A DNA stretch of 64,000 bases from Desmodesmus armatus (lineage: Eukaryota > Chlorophyta > Chlorophyceae > Sphaeropleales > Scenedesmaceae), in assembly GCA_007449985.2 (NCBI GenBank), contig VIIQ02000746.1, positions 124,001 through 188,000 of the forward strand, given 5' to 3'. The translations under genes and the position numbers were made by a program. The notes under the pieces are model-generated. The model had not been told where the DNA came from and ran no database searches. It saw only the letters and a program-made list of their open reading frames with translations. Below, one piece after another: positions 35,201-46,703 of this stretch; position 1 is the first letter of the stretch, and each line of letters opens with the position of its first letter.

Positions 35201-38200
35201 AGACCGGCCATTGCTGCTCTGCCCTGTTGCAAACAACTCTGTTACAATTTTGAATAGGTGAATGTTTGTGGCAACAATGGTGGCAATGCTGTTGATTGAG
35301 GGCGTAGGGTATTGCGGCTTGCTGCAGGTTTCCTGGACCGTCTACGCATTGAGCTGCGTCTGCAGGGCCAGCTGCAGGGCCTCGACCTGAAGCCTGGCCT
35401 TGTGCAGCAGCTGCTGAAGCAACGATCCACCAGCAATGCAGAAGTGAATGAACTGCGCCTGGACCTCTCACCCATGAAACAGGCAAGTGTGTTACTGGGT
35501 GTGTGTAATGGGACTGCACACAGTGTGGACCACACCAGTAGAAGGCTGTAAGCCTGTCAGTAATGCTGACGTTGTAAGTCCACTCTGGGCCAGACTTCCT
35601 ATTGATGCTGGCTCAAGGCCGTTGAGGCTGCCAGCAACATCAGCAGCTAGTGCTCCTGTTGGCAGCCAGAATTACCTCTTTCGCAAGTTGCGGAGGCTGT
35701 GGTTTGACCAGTCCTGCACGCCTTGGGCTTAGCCATGCGGTGGCTTCAGGGATGCAGGCAGTACGTTGTAGAGCTGCCACCGAGCCTTTGCAAGGCCGTT
35801 TCCTTCAGGTCTCACTGTGAACGTGCTGCGCTTGAACCCCTGCTGCAGGTTGCCTGGCTGAACAATCCTGAGAAGGACAAGGACCACGCCCACCTGCCCT
35901 CTGACATGTCGCACTTGTTGCAAATGTACCCTGGCCGCTTGAGCTCCATGGCTGCCAACTTGTTCTTCCTGGCAGTGATTGGGGACCCACTGTCACCACA
36001 GAGCATCAACATGGCCAAGATCATGACAACAGTCAGGAGCAGGTCAGTGTTATGTAAGTGTGGCATCAATGGCAAGGGTACGGTCATGGTCTGGATGATG
36101 GCTCTATGCGCACGCGATCTGCTGGGGCATGTTGTGGTTGTAGATGCAGGCAGATGGACGATGTTGTGTATGCAAAGCGGTGGTGCTTGTGTGTAGATTG
36201 CGGGGAGTAGTCGGGCTGCATGGGTTCAGCCCACAGCAAAGCTCACTTGCTGAAGAACTGGCTGCACGTCGCATCACCCAGAGCCCCAGCGCGCTGTAGC
36301 GCCAAAATGGCAGGCTGTATTCCTGCATGCTTCAGTCGCGTGCTTGGCTTGCCAGCTGGTGGCTGTGCAGTGTGTTGTTCATATGTGCTTGAAAGCCAGA
36401 CAAACCGCTGGGTGCTTTGCTGTTTCTGCAGGCAGCTGCCAGTTCGCATGGGCGCACTGCTGTTGGTTCCTGAAGCTATTGCTAGGGCCGAGGCGCTGCG
36501 CAACAGTGCTGGACAGACTGTGGACATGCCAACATGGAAGGTGGGGCCTCTAAGTGCATGCAGTCATCTGCGCCCTATGTCACTGCTGCGTCGGCAGTAC
36601 GTCTGCATGTGTTCGTGCTAGCACTAACTCAAGGATGCTCCAACGCAGCTTGTCCGCATGTGTGACTGGGCGCTTTGTGCTTGGGCGTTGTGTGTGCCGC
36701 TAAGGTGTGGTGTGAACGTTGAGTGTGCCTGCAACATACCGATGTCAAACTACTGGTGTGTGTGTCTGTTTTGTCTGCACGTCTGCTGACCCTTACATTT
36801 TGGCACTCGCAGGAAATGTCATCCCAGGAGCGTTTTGCTCGTGGCTTCCTCACGCTCAAATCCTCACTGGGTGCGCCAGCTGCTTGGGACTTCTGGCAGC
36901 GGCTGTCTGATGCAAAGTCGGCAGCAGCACTAGCCAAGGGTGACGCCAAGAAGATCGAAAAGGTGTTGAAGACAGCGTTCTCTGACGCCTGGACAGCAGC
37001 AGCACCCAATGCCAAGACCAAAAAGGCAAAGCTTGCGGCCAAGAAGACGCCTGCGCAGGTGGGGTGCATGGACTGCAGCAGCCATCCAGGTGGAGTACCG
37101 GTTGGTTGGAATGCTCACACACACAATATACAGGGATCGACGAATCACCCAGTGGGCCGTGTTGTAACTCTTCTCCTGCAGTCCCTCTGCTACAAGTTCA
37201 AAAGCATGCTGCTTGGCCTGCTTGCAGCAACTCACACCTGTGCATTGTCTAGGCATGGCTCCTTCCGGGACTGCTGACATGCACAGCGCTAACTCTACGC
37301 TGCACTCGCCTGCCTTACCTGCAGGCCTGGGACAACCTCATGGCTGGCACTGGCTACAGCTCAGAGGCTGGCATGCAGCTTGCGGAGATGTCTAACTACC
37401 TGATCACAAAGGGCCTGGGGCACCTGGTCAAGCCCATGTGGTGGCTCAATGGCTTGCTGGCTGAGGTGCCGGAGGGCGGACACAGCTCTGTGGACCAGGC
37501 GATTGGGTATGGAATCATGCAGGAGATGCGGTCGCTGCAGGAACACATCTACTTCGGCAGGTGAACTGGTGCCTCAAACCTGGCTGGATGTCTTTGCTTC
37601 AGGCCTGTGTATGGCATTGAGGCTTTTGTCACAGTGCCACAGGATTGTCAGCACAGTGTGATTGTGGGGCAGCTGCGCTGGGAAGTTGCTGGCGCGTGTG
37701 AGGTCATGCAACCGCTCGCGTGCTTCCACACTAGGGTAGCAATCACCCCAGCAGAGCCAGCATCAGCAGTGAATGGCAGCGATAGCGGCTCAGTCCTAGT
37801 GTTGGCGGTTGGGCCTTCCTGTTTCCTCGGGTGCACTTGTATGTTGCGCTGAGTCCTGGGAAGGCATGGGCTATGCTTCACCACACTGTGATGATGCTGT
37901 GTGGCTACTTGAGTGGCGCTTGTGCGCTGTCAGCTGGCAACGGCACTACCAGTGATACATGTTTCTTGTCGTGACTGCAAGTTGTGTTCTGTTGGTCATA
38001 CTGCAGGCTGGATGACGAGCAGTCAGTGGTGGAGTCCCTCCTGGAGATGCATCAGTCTGTGCGGCGCTGGAACCCTCGTGTGCTGGCTGTGGATGAAACC
38101 GCTGAAACTGACACTCACAAGGTATGCACACCCATGTCATGTATATGGTACACAGCGTCTGCCCCACGAAGCTGCACGATGTGGCACATGGTGCATGACT

Positions 38201-41200
38201 GTACTTCCCTCTGTAGGGCGCTCGCTCATCATCTCTGCATGCCGTTCCAGCAGGTTCATCGTGCATGTAGCATCATGCTACCGGCACCGGGTGCCACACA
38301 GGCACTACCTGATCAACCTGGTCAACACTGTGCACCCACATTCTGGCCCAACTGCCAGTGGCCTGCCGGCCCTTCCCTCAGCAGTGAAGTGTGCACACGT
38401 GCCCCACACATGACTCAAGGCATGGCATGGGTACAATGTGCTAACTTTATATTGAAATTCGACTGGTCCCGTTGTCTTTTGTTGCTGCTGCAGCTGGTGC
38501 TTGTGTCTGCAGTCCAGCACCCAGGTGCTCAAAACCTGACCTACCTTCACTCCAAGGGCACAGAGGCACGTGTGAAGCCTGTGACTCACTGGGTGGTCAC
38601 AGACCTGTCAAATCCCAAGTGAGTATGCATATCCTGCTGCTTGCACTTACCACAGCAAGGTGAAACCGCACCGCACAATTAGCCACATGCGCATGCAAGG
38701 TAGAATTGGTGGCACTTCTGTATGTGTTCACACCAACACCACCTCCAAGGCAAGCGCATGCTGGGGGGTTGTGTTGTTTGTCAAGTTGGACTCCACTTGA
38801 TGACCTTCACCACAACAATGTGTTACCTACATCCTTTGTGCACCAGGTGCCGTGGGCTAGCGTCTGCCGCCGTGACTTACCTGCTGGGTGATGATGAGGA
38901 TCTGGAGCCCGAAAACTCCCGTACTGCACTCATCATGGGTCCCGGCAGCAATCCATCTGTCTTGGATGTTGCTGTCGTGGCAGCACAGAGGGTGAGTGGC
39001 AGTGCATTGCTAATCAGGGCATGGGATCATACCCCCCTTCCTCTGGTTGACGTATGTGTTGACTTGCCCAACAGCCTTGTTGGGGACAGGCTTTTCAGTT
39101 TGTGTATGACTCACTGTGACTGCAGATGGATCGTGCCGCCCGCCTTGCCGTACGTAGTTCACGCGCTGCTGCTCTCCAAGGTGTAACGAACTGATGTCTC
39201 GTTATCCAAAGTACTGGGATTACCCGTCTCAGCTGGGGCATGCTGAAGGCTCTACACCACCCACCCAGTGGGGGCTCGGCTGGCTCATGTGGTGCTGAAC
39301 TGCCGAGACCTGTACAGTACTCACATAGCGAATGTACTGTTGTGCTCGCAGGCATTTGCCAAGGATGCCAAGCTGCTGCAGCTTCTGAAGACGTTCATCA
39401 CAAAGCACACCTCTCTTGCCGACACGCCGGCTGCCAAGATGACGGCTGAGCAGATCAAGCAGCTGCAGGAGGCCGTGAAGGAGGCAGAGGTCAACACACC
39501 AGATGCCTTCAAGCTCGATGCAGCACAGGTGGGCTCCTGGCCTGGTGCTTCGGTGCTCGAGCATCATCGCTGTCGTGCCGACGGGGCCCTGCCATTACAG
39601 GGCTGAATTTGCTGTGGCATTTCCATGCACGAATGCCAACAGCAACAAAGTACTTTTCTTGCGGTGCTTTGGTGTCACCTGGTAGCCACCGGTCAGGCAC
39701 CTGCGCTGCAGTGATGACGTCCTTGTCAAACACGTTTCACTATCACTGTGATCACGCAGTGTTTGTTTGTGGGTTGTATGTTGTGGCCTGCAGGTGGCTG
39801 AGGCCCAGTCCTTGCTGGCAAACACCACCAGTCTAGTGGAGCAGCAGCTGCAGCTTCCAGCCAAGTCGTGTGCCGTGATCACCAACGGACGGGTGCTGTG
39901 GGTGCACGACCCCAAGCAGCCAGAGAACTCAACACCAGGTGAGCCCTGAATGGTTGCAAACGTTGTGTGTGTGCAAGTTTGACAGCTTCTTATGCTGGCT
40001 AGCAGGTTGTCGTCTTGTTGACCTCCCCACGCACCTCTTTCCCTCCTCCTGCACTACCGCCGCCATTACCACCAACAACAACACAAAGGTGTTGCCAGCG
40101 ATGTGCACACACCCCAGCCATGGTTGGGTGCTCGATTGGCCCTGCCGCACGTTTTGGATGTCTGGTGTGCTTCATGTGGCGTTGTTTGCCACACATGTAC
40201 AGCTACAGATACAACCACAACTCCCCGTGTTGGCTTGTGTCATCCCAACCCGTCAACGTTGTCCAAGAAGGGTTAACCCTCAACCCTAAAACCCAAACCC
40301 CAAACCCTGCGGCCGTCTGCGCTATGGGGTGTGTCTGTGCTTCTGCAGCCCTGATCATGGAGGACTTTGGCCTCCTGCAGCTGTATGCAGAGTCCTTCCA
40401 GACAGGTGGTGCCCTGGCAACGTACCTGAAGAGCTATCGGGCAGCCAACAAAAAGAAGGCAAAGGGTGATACTGGCAACACCGCTGACCCACCTATGACT
40501 GCTGCCAAGGCCAGCACTGTTGTGATGGTCACTGCATCAGCCTTTGCGGCACAGGTGTACCCAGACAGCAGGTTTGGCTCACTTCATGCCAAGCAGCTGA
40601 CAGGTGCGCCTTCTGACTTAGAGTTACTAGCCAGTTGCACTCCACCACAGAAGAGATCGGTGCACACGACATTGCAACAGCCAATATGCATGTGTTCAGT
40701 GTACATTGAGTCGTCACGACACGGTGTGCGGAGGGCAACTAGTGCCCTCGTGCGACCGGTGCGGGATGTTTGACAGTGTTGCTGATGTGGACAGGCAGTG
40801 TTGCTGCAAGGTTGACTGCCGCTGGCACACTGCTTGGGTTTTGCCGGCATCAAGCTTGTTGTGTTGAATGTGGTGATTGCGTCGGTACCCTATTTGTATC
40901 ATAGGATGAGTTTCAACCCATGTATGTGTGTGATGTATGTTCACACATGAGTTGCATCCAGCAGGTACATGCCATGCCATGGTTGTCGACGACCAGTCGT
41001 ATTAATGACAGGCCAGTCTCGAAAAGTGCGTTCCTTCATGCACTTGTTGGTCAACGGGTTGTGTGTGTGTGTCTGTTGCCTGCAGAGGTGTTAGGCAGCC
41101 TGAGTGACTGGGCTGTTGTGACTGTGGGCCCAGCAGCAGATGACGCCGAGCTGCAGTTGACCGCCATCCTAAACCCCCTCACACGAGAGGCACAGCGGCT

Positions 41201-44200
41201 CAGCCAGGTGCTGCTGCTGCTCAAGGATGCCTTAAACCCCTCGGTCAGGCTGTACCTCAACCCTCAGATGGAACTGTCAGAGCTGCCGTTGAAGAGCTAC
41301 TACAGGTGAAGAGGATTCTGGCCAGGCTTGGGCCAACCCGTGCTTTGCCCCAAAGGCATGTGGGCGCTCACCCCATTTTATCTAGTGAGATGGCAAGCAG
41401 ACACCTGTTGAAGCAGCCCATGCACGGTTCTGCGGCCTGCCAGTAGCAAGCAGGTGGCCTTGTGTTGCTACCTCACTCTAGGCGCCAGCATGGCATTGGC
41501 ACAGCCACTTTTCTGTCACACCAAGCTGATCGTTGGGTTGAGTTGTTGCTTCTCACTGCAGCTGCGGTTTTGTTTTTTGCGTCTTTGTGTGTGCTGACAG
41601 GTATGCACTCCCTGACTTCCAGCGGGATGAGGAGGGCCGTATCCGTCTGCCAGGTGCTCCGTCAGCTTACTTCCCCAGGTGCGAGGCAGCGCTGCAATAC
41701 AACTGCCACCCTGGGAAATGACGTGTCCAGTCCTTTTCCTGAGCTGTCTTGACTCTGTGCTGACCCTTTCCTGTGAGCCACAATGCATGCCATTTGTGCA
41801 GCTGAGCTGCAGTGTGTATGTTGCACGCCCGCACGCGTCCTGAATTTTCATCAGCATCAATGACAGCTTGAACAGCTATGGCCAGGCCCTACTGCTCCCT
41901 ATGCATGGAGGCGAAACCTGCCGCACATGGGGAGGTGTCATGGTGTGTTGTTTGCTCCCTCCTGCAGGTTGCCCCAGAAGCGTGTGCTGACACTCAACCT
42001 TGAACTGCCTGAGAGCTGGCTGGTTGAGCCTGTCATGGCCCTGCACGACCTGGACAACCTGCGCTTGGCTGACATTCAGGAGCAGGTACGGCAGCTGCCG
42101 CACACTGTGCACTGCTTTGGCACACATGTGTACAGGAGGTGAAGGGGTGCTGCATCAGTTGTGAATCTTTCCGACTGCAGTAGCTGCTGGAGCACAATTG
42201 CAATTGGTGTTCAGCTCTTGCACATAGCCTTGTCGCATCACGGCCGTGTGCCAGAACTGAGCACAAACCGAGGCTGTGCTGCAGCAGCTGCTGCAGTCAA
42301 GAATTAACCTACACCCATGCTGGTGCACCTACCACCATTTCTCATGGGACAGAAGGCAGTTGACTGACCTCCCACCACACACTGGTCCCCAACAACCATT
42401 CTTGGTGCATACACATGTGTCATGAACACGTGACTTGCAAGCAGCCGTTTTTCTGTGTGTGTTGCAGGTGGCATATGCTGAGTACGAGTTGGATGCCATC
42501 ATGCTGACTGGCAGCTGCTCAGAATTATCCCCAGGAAAGCAGCTGCCCCCACCCAAGGGCCTGGAGTTGAACCTGGGCACTGAGCAGCAACCGCACGCGG
42601 TGAGCAATCCGGCTACAGCCGTCACTGATGCACAGTGTGAGGTTTGATATTATCAGACCAGTGTGCCGGGACCATTGCTGGGTTGGATTTTGCACGGTTC
42701 CTGATGTTGCTGGCCCTTGCAGAAGGTGGCTGTCGGCCCAGGAGTGATCATCACATCGGTACCTACATCTCAAGTGTTTGACTTGCGGCTGCGTGTAGTG
42801 GCTGACATGCTTGTCGCCCTCAAATCCACAGCAGGGACACTGCCCAGTTCCACATACGCCCTCTGCTGGTTGACACTTCCCCGTCAACTTCACCCCCCAA
42901 ATGCTGGCACGTCTTAAACGAATGGCGTGCATGCGTGTCGGTGGTGCAGGTTGACACACTGGTGATGCAGAACCTGGGCTACTTCCAACTCAAGGCTTCA
43001 CCAGGCCTGTGGGAGCTGTCCATCGCGCCAGGCCGCAGCCGGGACCTGTACCAGGTTGTGAGTGCCACCAGTGGTAGTGCGCTGGCCACAGGGTGGGGCA
43101 GGGCCAGGAGCACCGCTGCGCATGTTGCGGGCCAGGAGTTGGCTGAGTCGACGGGCAAAGACTATGCCACGCAGGTGTTGATGCATAGCTTCACAGGTGC
43201 GTGTTGTGGGAGTGGTTTTAGCTGAGCATAGGCTAGCGGTCGGGCAGCCCCTCATACTCGCAGAGGCAGCTGCAAGTGTGGCGTGTGCAGGTTGGAGTAC
43301 AGGGGCAAGCTTGGTAGCAGCGGCAGAAGTACCACGAGCGGCATGGCTTGCGTTCATTACCAAAGATAGTGTTGCATCGTGTAAGGTGCGCACCCACTCT
43401 GTGAGTTTCTGGACCCTCGTCAACACCAGGCGCTATCTTTCGTTGTGTTGGCCAGCACATGTTGCATGCAGGATCTGCTCTGGCATCGAAGCGGCGTTCA
43501 GGTGCAAAAAGTGCTTTGGTTACATAACGCCTGTGCGTGCTGTTGTCAACGTCATGCAGGCAAGCATCTGCTGCTCAAGGTGCAGAAGCGCACAGGCAAG
43601 GAGTCGGAGTTGCTGCTGCCAGCTGCTGATGCTCCTGTCGTCGCCAAGAAGAAGCAGTATGACACTATCAATGTGTTCACAGTGGCGAGCGGCCACATGT
43701 ATGAGCGCCTGCAGAAGATCATGATCCTGAGTGTGATCAAGAACACAAAGGCAAAGTAAGTTGGGGTAACATTCTGGTCCTGGTGCAGGGCACCTTTGGG
43801 AGAAGGGTGTCAGGCGCGCCTCACTGGTGCCGCTAGCCTCAGTGCCTCAGCAAAGCTTTGCCTGCGGCCCCCAGCAGCTGGGTTCGCTTTGTTGCTGTGT
43901 TTTGTGTGGCGAAGGTAGTCGGCCATCTTCCCTGGCAACCCACCAACAATTCACCAGCAGCCATGCTTCCTGCTCTTTTTATCTTGACTCTTGTCTTGTC
44001 GTCGACTGACATGAGCGTTCTGCCTGCGCGCATGCGTGCAGGGTGAAGTTCTGGATTATCTCCAACTACATGTCGCCTCACCACAAGCGCATCATTCCCG
44101 CCATGGCGAAAAATTACGGCTTTGACTACGAATTCGTCACGTACAAGTGGCCACACTGGCTGCACAAGCAGACGGACAAGCAGCGCATCATCTGGGCGTA

Positions 44201-46254
44201 CAAGATTTTGTTCCTCGACGTGCTCTTCCCACTCGACGTCCCGCGGATGATATTCGTCGACTCGGACCAAGTGGTGCGGACAGATTTGGCAGAGCTGTAC
44301 AACATGGATATCAAGGTATGTAAAATATATGTTGAGATATGTTATTGTCGATGTTGCCCTTCTGGCCGTCCGCACTGTGCCGAAGCATGGCTGCAAACTG
44401 CGACCTCCCTAGTGACGAAATGCACACTTAGTTCAATGCACCATGCGGACCCAGAGCTGCACGTGCAGCTCAGTGACGCTGAACGCAATATGCGGGCTTA
44501 ACACTGTCTTGTTGTTGTCACTGTGCCTTACAGGGAGCTCCCTACGCCTACACACCCTTCTGTGACACAAACAAGGAGACAGAGCCATACAGGTAACCAT
44601 GGTGGCCGCGCCTCTACCTCTGCGCCGGATGCGCCACGTGGAAAGCCGGCTGCTCCCCACCCCTCCTCCACTACCAGTCGCGGGTGCCACCTGAGCATTG
44701 ATCCCGTATGCGATGTGGATGCCTTGCGCAACCCAATTTGTGTAGCTACTGTATGCACCACCGGTCTGCCTGTTGTGTGTGGACACAGCCAGTCAATCAT
44801 GTGCAAATTCATAAATAGTTTTGTATGAGTGGGTCCCGCTGCACCGTGAGTAAACTGATCTTGAGAGACCTTTTGAGGGTGCGTGGCTGTGCACCTGCTG
44901 TATTGGCTGCTCAGATTCTGGAAGACTGGCTTCTGGAAGCAGCACCTGGGAGACAAGCCCTACCACATCAGTGCCCTGTACCTCATCGACCTAGAACGCT
45001 TCAGGTGAGGAGCACTTCTTACTATCACATTGCAGCGGTACAACACCGCCGCAATCTTTGCTAGCTGGCCTCAAGTTTACAGACCCTCAGCAGCATGCGC
45101 CTGCTATGCAGCTGAGGCCTGTTAGCAGTAGGCAGGCCATCCTTCCTGCGACCCTGGTTTGTTGATAAGGAATTGTGAAGAACTCATCGTCACTTTGACA
45201 CATCCTGTTTCCTGTCTTACACCTGTGTTACAGGCAACTGTCAACTGGTGACCAGCTGCGTGTGTTCTATGAGAATCTGAGCAAGGACCCCAACAGCCTG
45301 GCAAACCTGGACCAGGTGCGGGGCAGTGTTTGGCAGGTGCACCAAGCAGCACAAGCAGCTGGTGGTGCAGGGGAGCAGGGACAGGAGCAGCAGGCAGACA
45401 TCTGCATGTATTAATGCAGTCGTGCGTTGCTGAATAATATGGGCTAGCATTCTAGCAGCAGCTTTGCAGCAGGATGCTGGAAGCTTGGGGTCTGCGTGTG
45501 TGTTGGGCCCAGGCACAATTTATGTGTTTGGCTGTGGCGCACTCACTGACGAGGTAGGGTGGTGATGGTGGTGGTCTTTTGAGTGCCACTGAGGCACTGG
45601 GGTGGCCCAGCTGTTGTTCAGCATGGATCCACTGCAATCTGGTGGTGTTGCTGCTGCTGTGCTTGCGTGTAGGACCTGCCCAACTATGCCCAGACCCAGA
45701 TCCCCATCTTCAGCTTGCCTCAGGAGTGGCTGTGGTGTGAGAGCTGGTGTGGCAACAAGACAAAGACCAAGGTGAGCTGTAGATGTCAAATGTGAGGACA
45801 GGCAGCACAGGCACATACATACACTTGAGCAGTCTTCACGAGGCTGGTGCTTGACATTCTTAATTCATGCAGTATGTCGGGACACGACAGGGAGGGTGCA
45901 GCCAGAGAGCCAAGGCGTGGCATGCACATGTATCTGGCCAGTGGTTACCCCACTTCCTTTGCCGGCGTGTTGTGTGTATTTGTGATTCAGGCGCGCACGA
46001 TCGACCTGTGCAACAACCCTAAGACGAAGGAGCCCAAGCTGCAGGCAGCACGCCGGATCATTACTGAGTGGCCAGCTCTGGATGAGGAGCAGGCCAACTT
46101 CACAGCAGGTGTTGATGCACGTTTCAAGGCCCGGGAGCAGGAGTTTGCAGCTGGGGCCAGCACGGAGACGACAGCAGCAGCGGCAGCCGCGGGAAGCAGC
46201 AGCACTGCAGCAGCAGGGACGGACCAAGGCAGCAGTGATCGCACAGAACTGTGA
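32276..46254 (+). CDS. UGGT: UDP-glucose:glycoprotein glucosyltransferase (ER folding sensor), complete, 31 exons
   Basis: UGGT re-glucosylates N-glycans on misfolded glycoproteins in the ER lumen so that calnexin/calreticulin rebind them. The exon phases sum to 1,672 residues. Exons: 32276-32431, 32523-32714, 32907-32993, 33208-33370, 33611-33756, 33986-34306, 34587-34715, 34970-35084, 35328-35482, 35849-36042, 36432-36540, 36813-37058, 37325-37560, 38007-38121, 38494-38618, 38847-38991, 39352-39528, 39794-39938, 40349-40554, 41088-41305, 41601-41678, 41968-42085, 42468-42599, 42950-43196, 43560-43755, 44042-44315, 44534-44592, 44915-45004, 45234-45315, 45673-45771, 45991-46254. A hydrophobic signal peptide ([14 protein letters not shown]) precedes the mature start ([20 protein letters not shown]). 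The thioredoxin-like sensor region follows. The GT24 catalytic domain is nearly invariant: [35 protein letters not shown] (DxD metal site), [25 protein letters not shown]-type [22 protein letters not shown]. The tail ends RTEL, an atypical ER-retrieval signal. Confidence 0.97.
35483..35848 (+). other. GC-AG intron in UGGT (intron 9)
   Basis: The exon ending SPMKQ is followed by GCAAGT, a perfect donor except for GC instead of GT, and the next exon (VAWLNNPE) follows TGCTGCAG in phase 0. Using a later GT would add residues that do not fit. GC-AG introns are a known minor class spliced by the U2 machinery. Confidence 0.65.
40272..40309 (+). repeat. Degenerate telomere-like tract inside a UGGT intron
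   Basis: The tract reads AACCCT, CAACCCT, AAAACCC, AAACCCC, AAACCCT in succession. CCCTAAAA is the C-strand unit of the TTTTAGGG telomere repeat of Chlamydomonas relatives and CCCTAAA that of plant-type telomeres. It lies in the intron 39939-40348. It is short and imperfect, so chance is possible. Confidence 0.5.
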
Positions 46255-46703
46255 TCGCTGGCTTGGGTGTTTGAGAGGGGAGAGTGAGTGTGGATGTGCA
46301 GTCCTGTTTTTGTTGTACAGAGGAGGTTTTGTGATCAATGTGGGATTTGTGAAGTCATTTCGCTTTGGAGCAACACCCTCCTACAGCAACAGCATGCATG
46401 AATGAATAAACCCCACACCACTAAACCACGTGGCCACCACAAGAGCGGCCATGGGAATGTGCATGCGTAGTGATCGACCAAAGGCCAACATGTTTTGAAT
46501 CATGGCAGGGTGACTCAATCACTGGTTGTAGAAACATTTACGAGTCACCCCACCACACACTCCCAACTGACAAATATGAAATGTGACGTGGTTTTGTGGC
46601 GGGGTTCTCAACCTGCCCCAGGCTTATAGATTTTCATCGCCCTGACAATCAGTTCATATTTCTGAAACTGCTCGTGTTCAATACCATCAACACGACGTAC
46701 ACC
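46255..46703. other. Intergenic region between UGGT and the secreted protein gene
   Basis: 449 bp between a stop and a start on the same strand. An AATAAA at 46405-46410 could serve the UGGT 3' end; no TGTAA was found. A G-box core CACGTG is at 46428-46433. A TATA-like TTATAGA at 46624-46630, about 75 bp before the ATG, is a plausible core promoter of the downstream gene. Motif matches only. Confidence 0.4.

Noticed and set aside
42717..42917. Open frame with [14 protein letters not shown] between UGGT exons 23 and 24
   Set aside because: UGGT continuity from ...PHA directly to [12 protein letters not shown] across 42600-42949 is conserved in the family, so this is intron.
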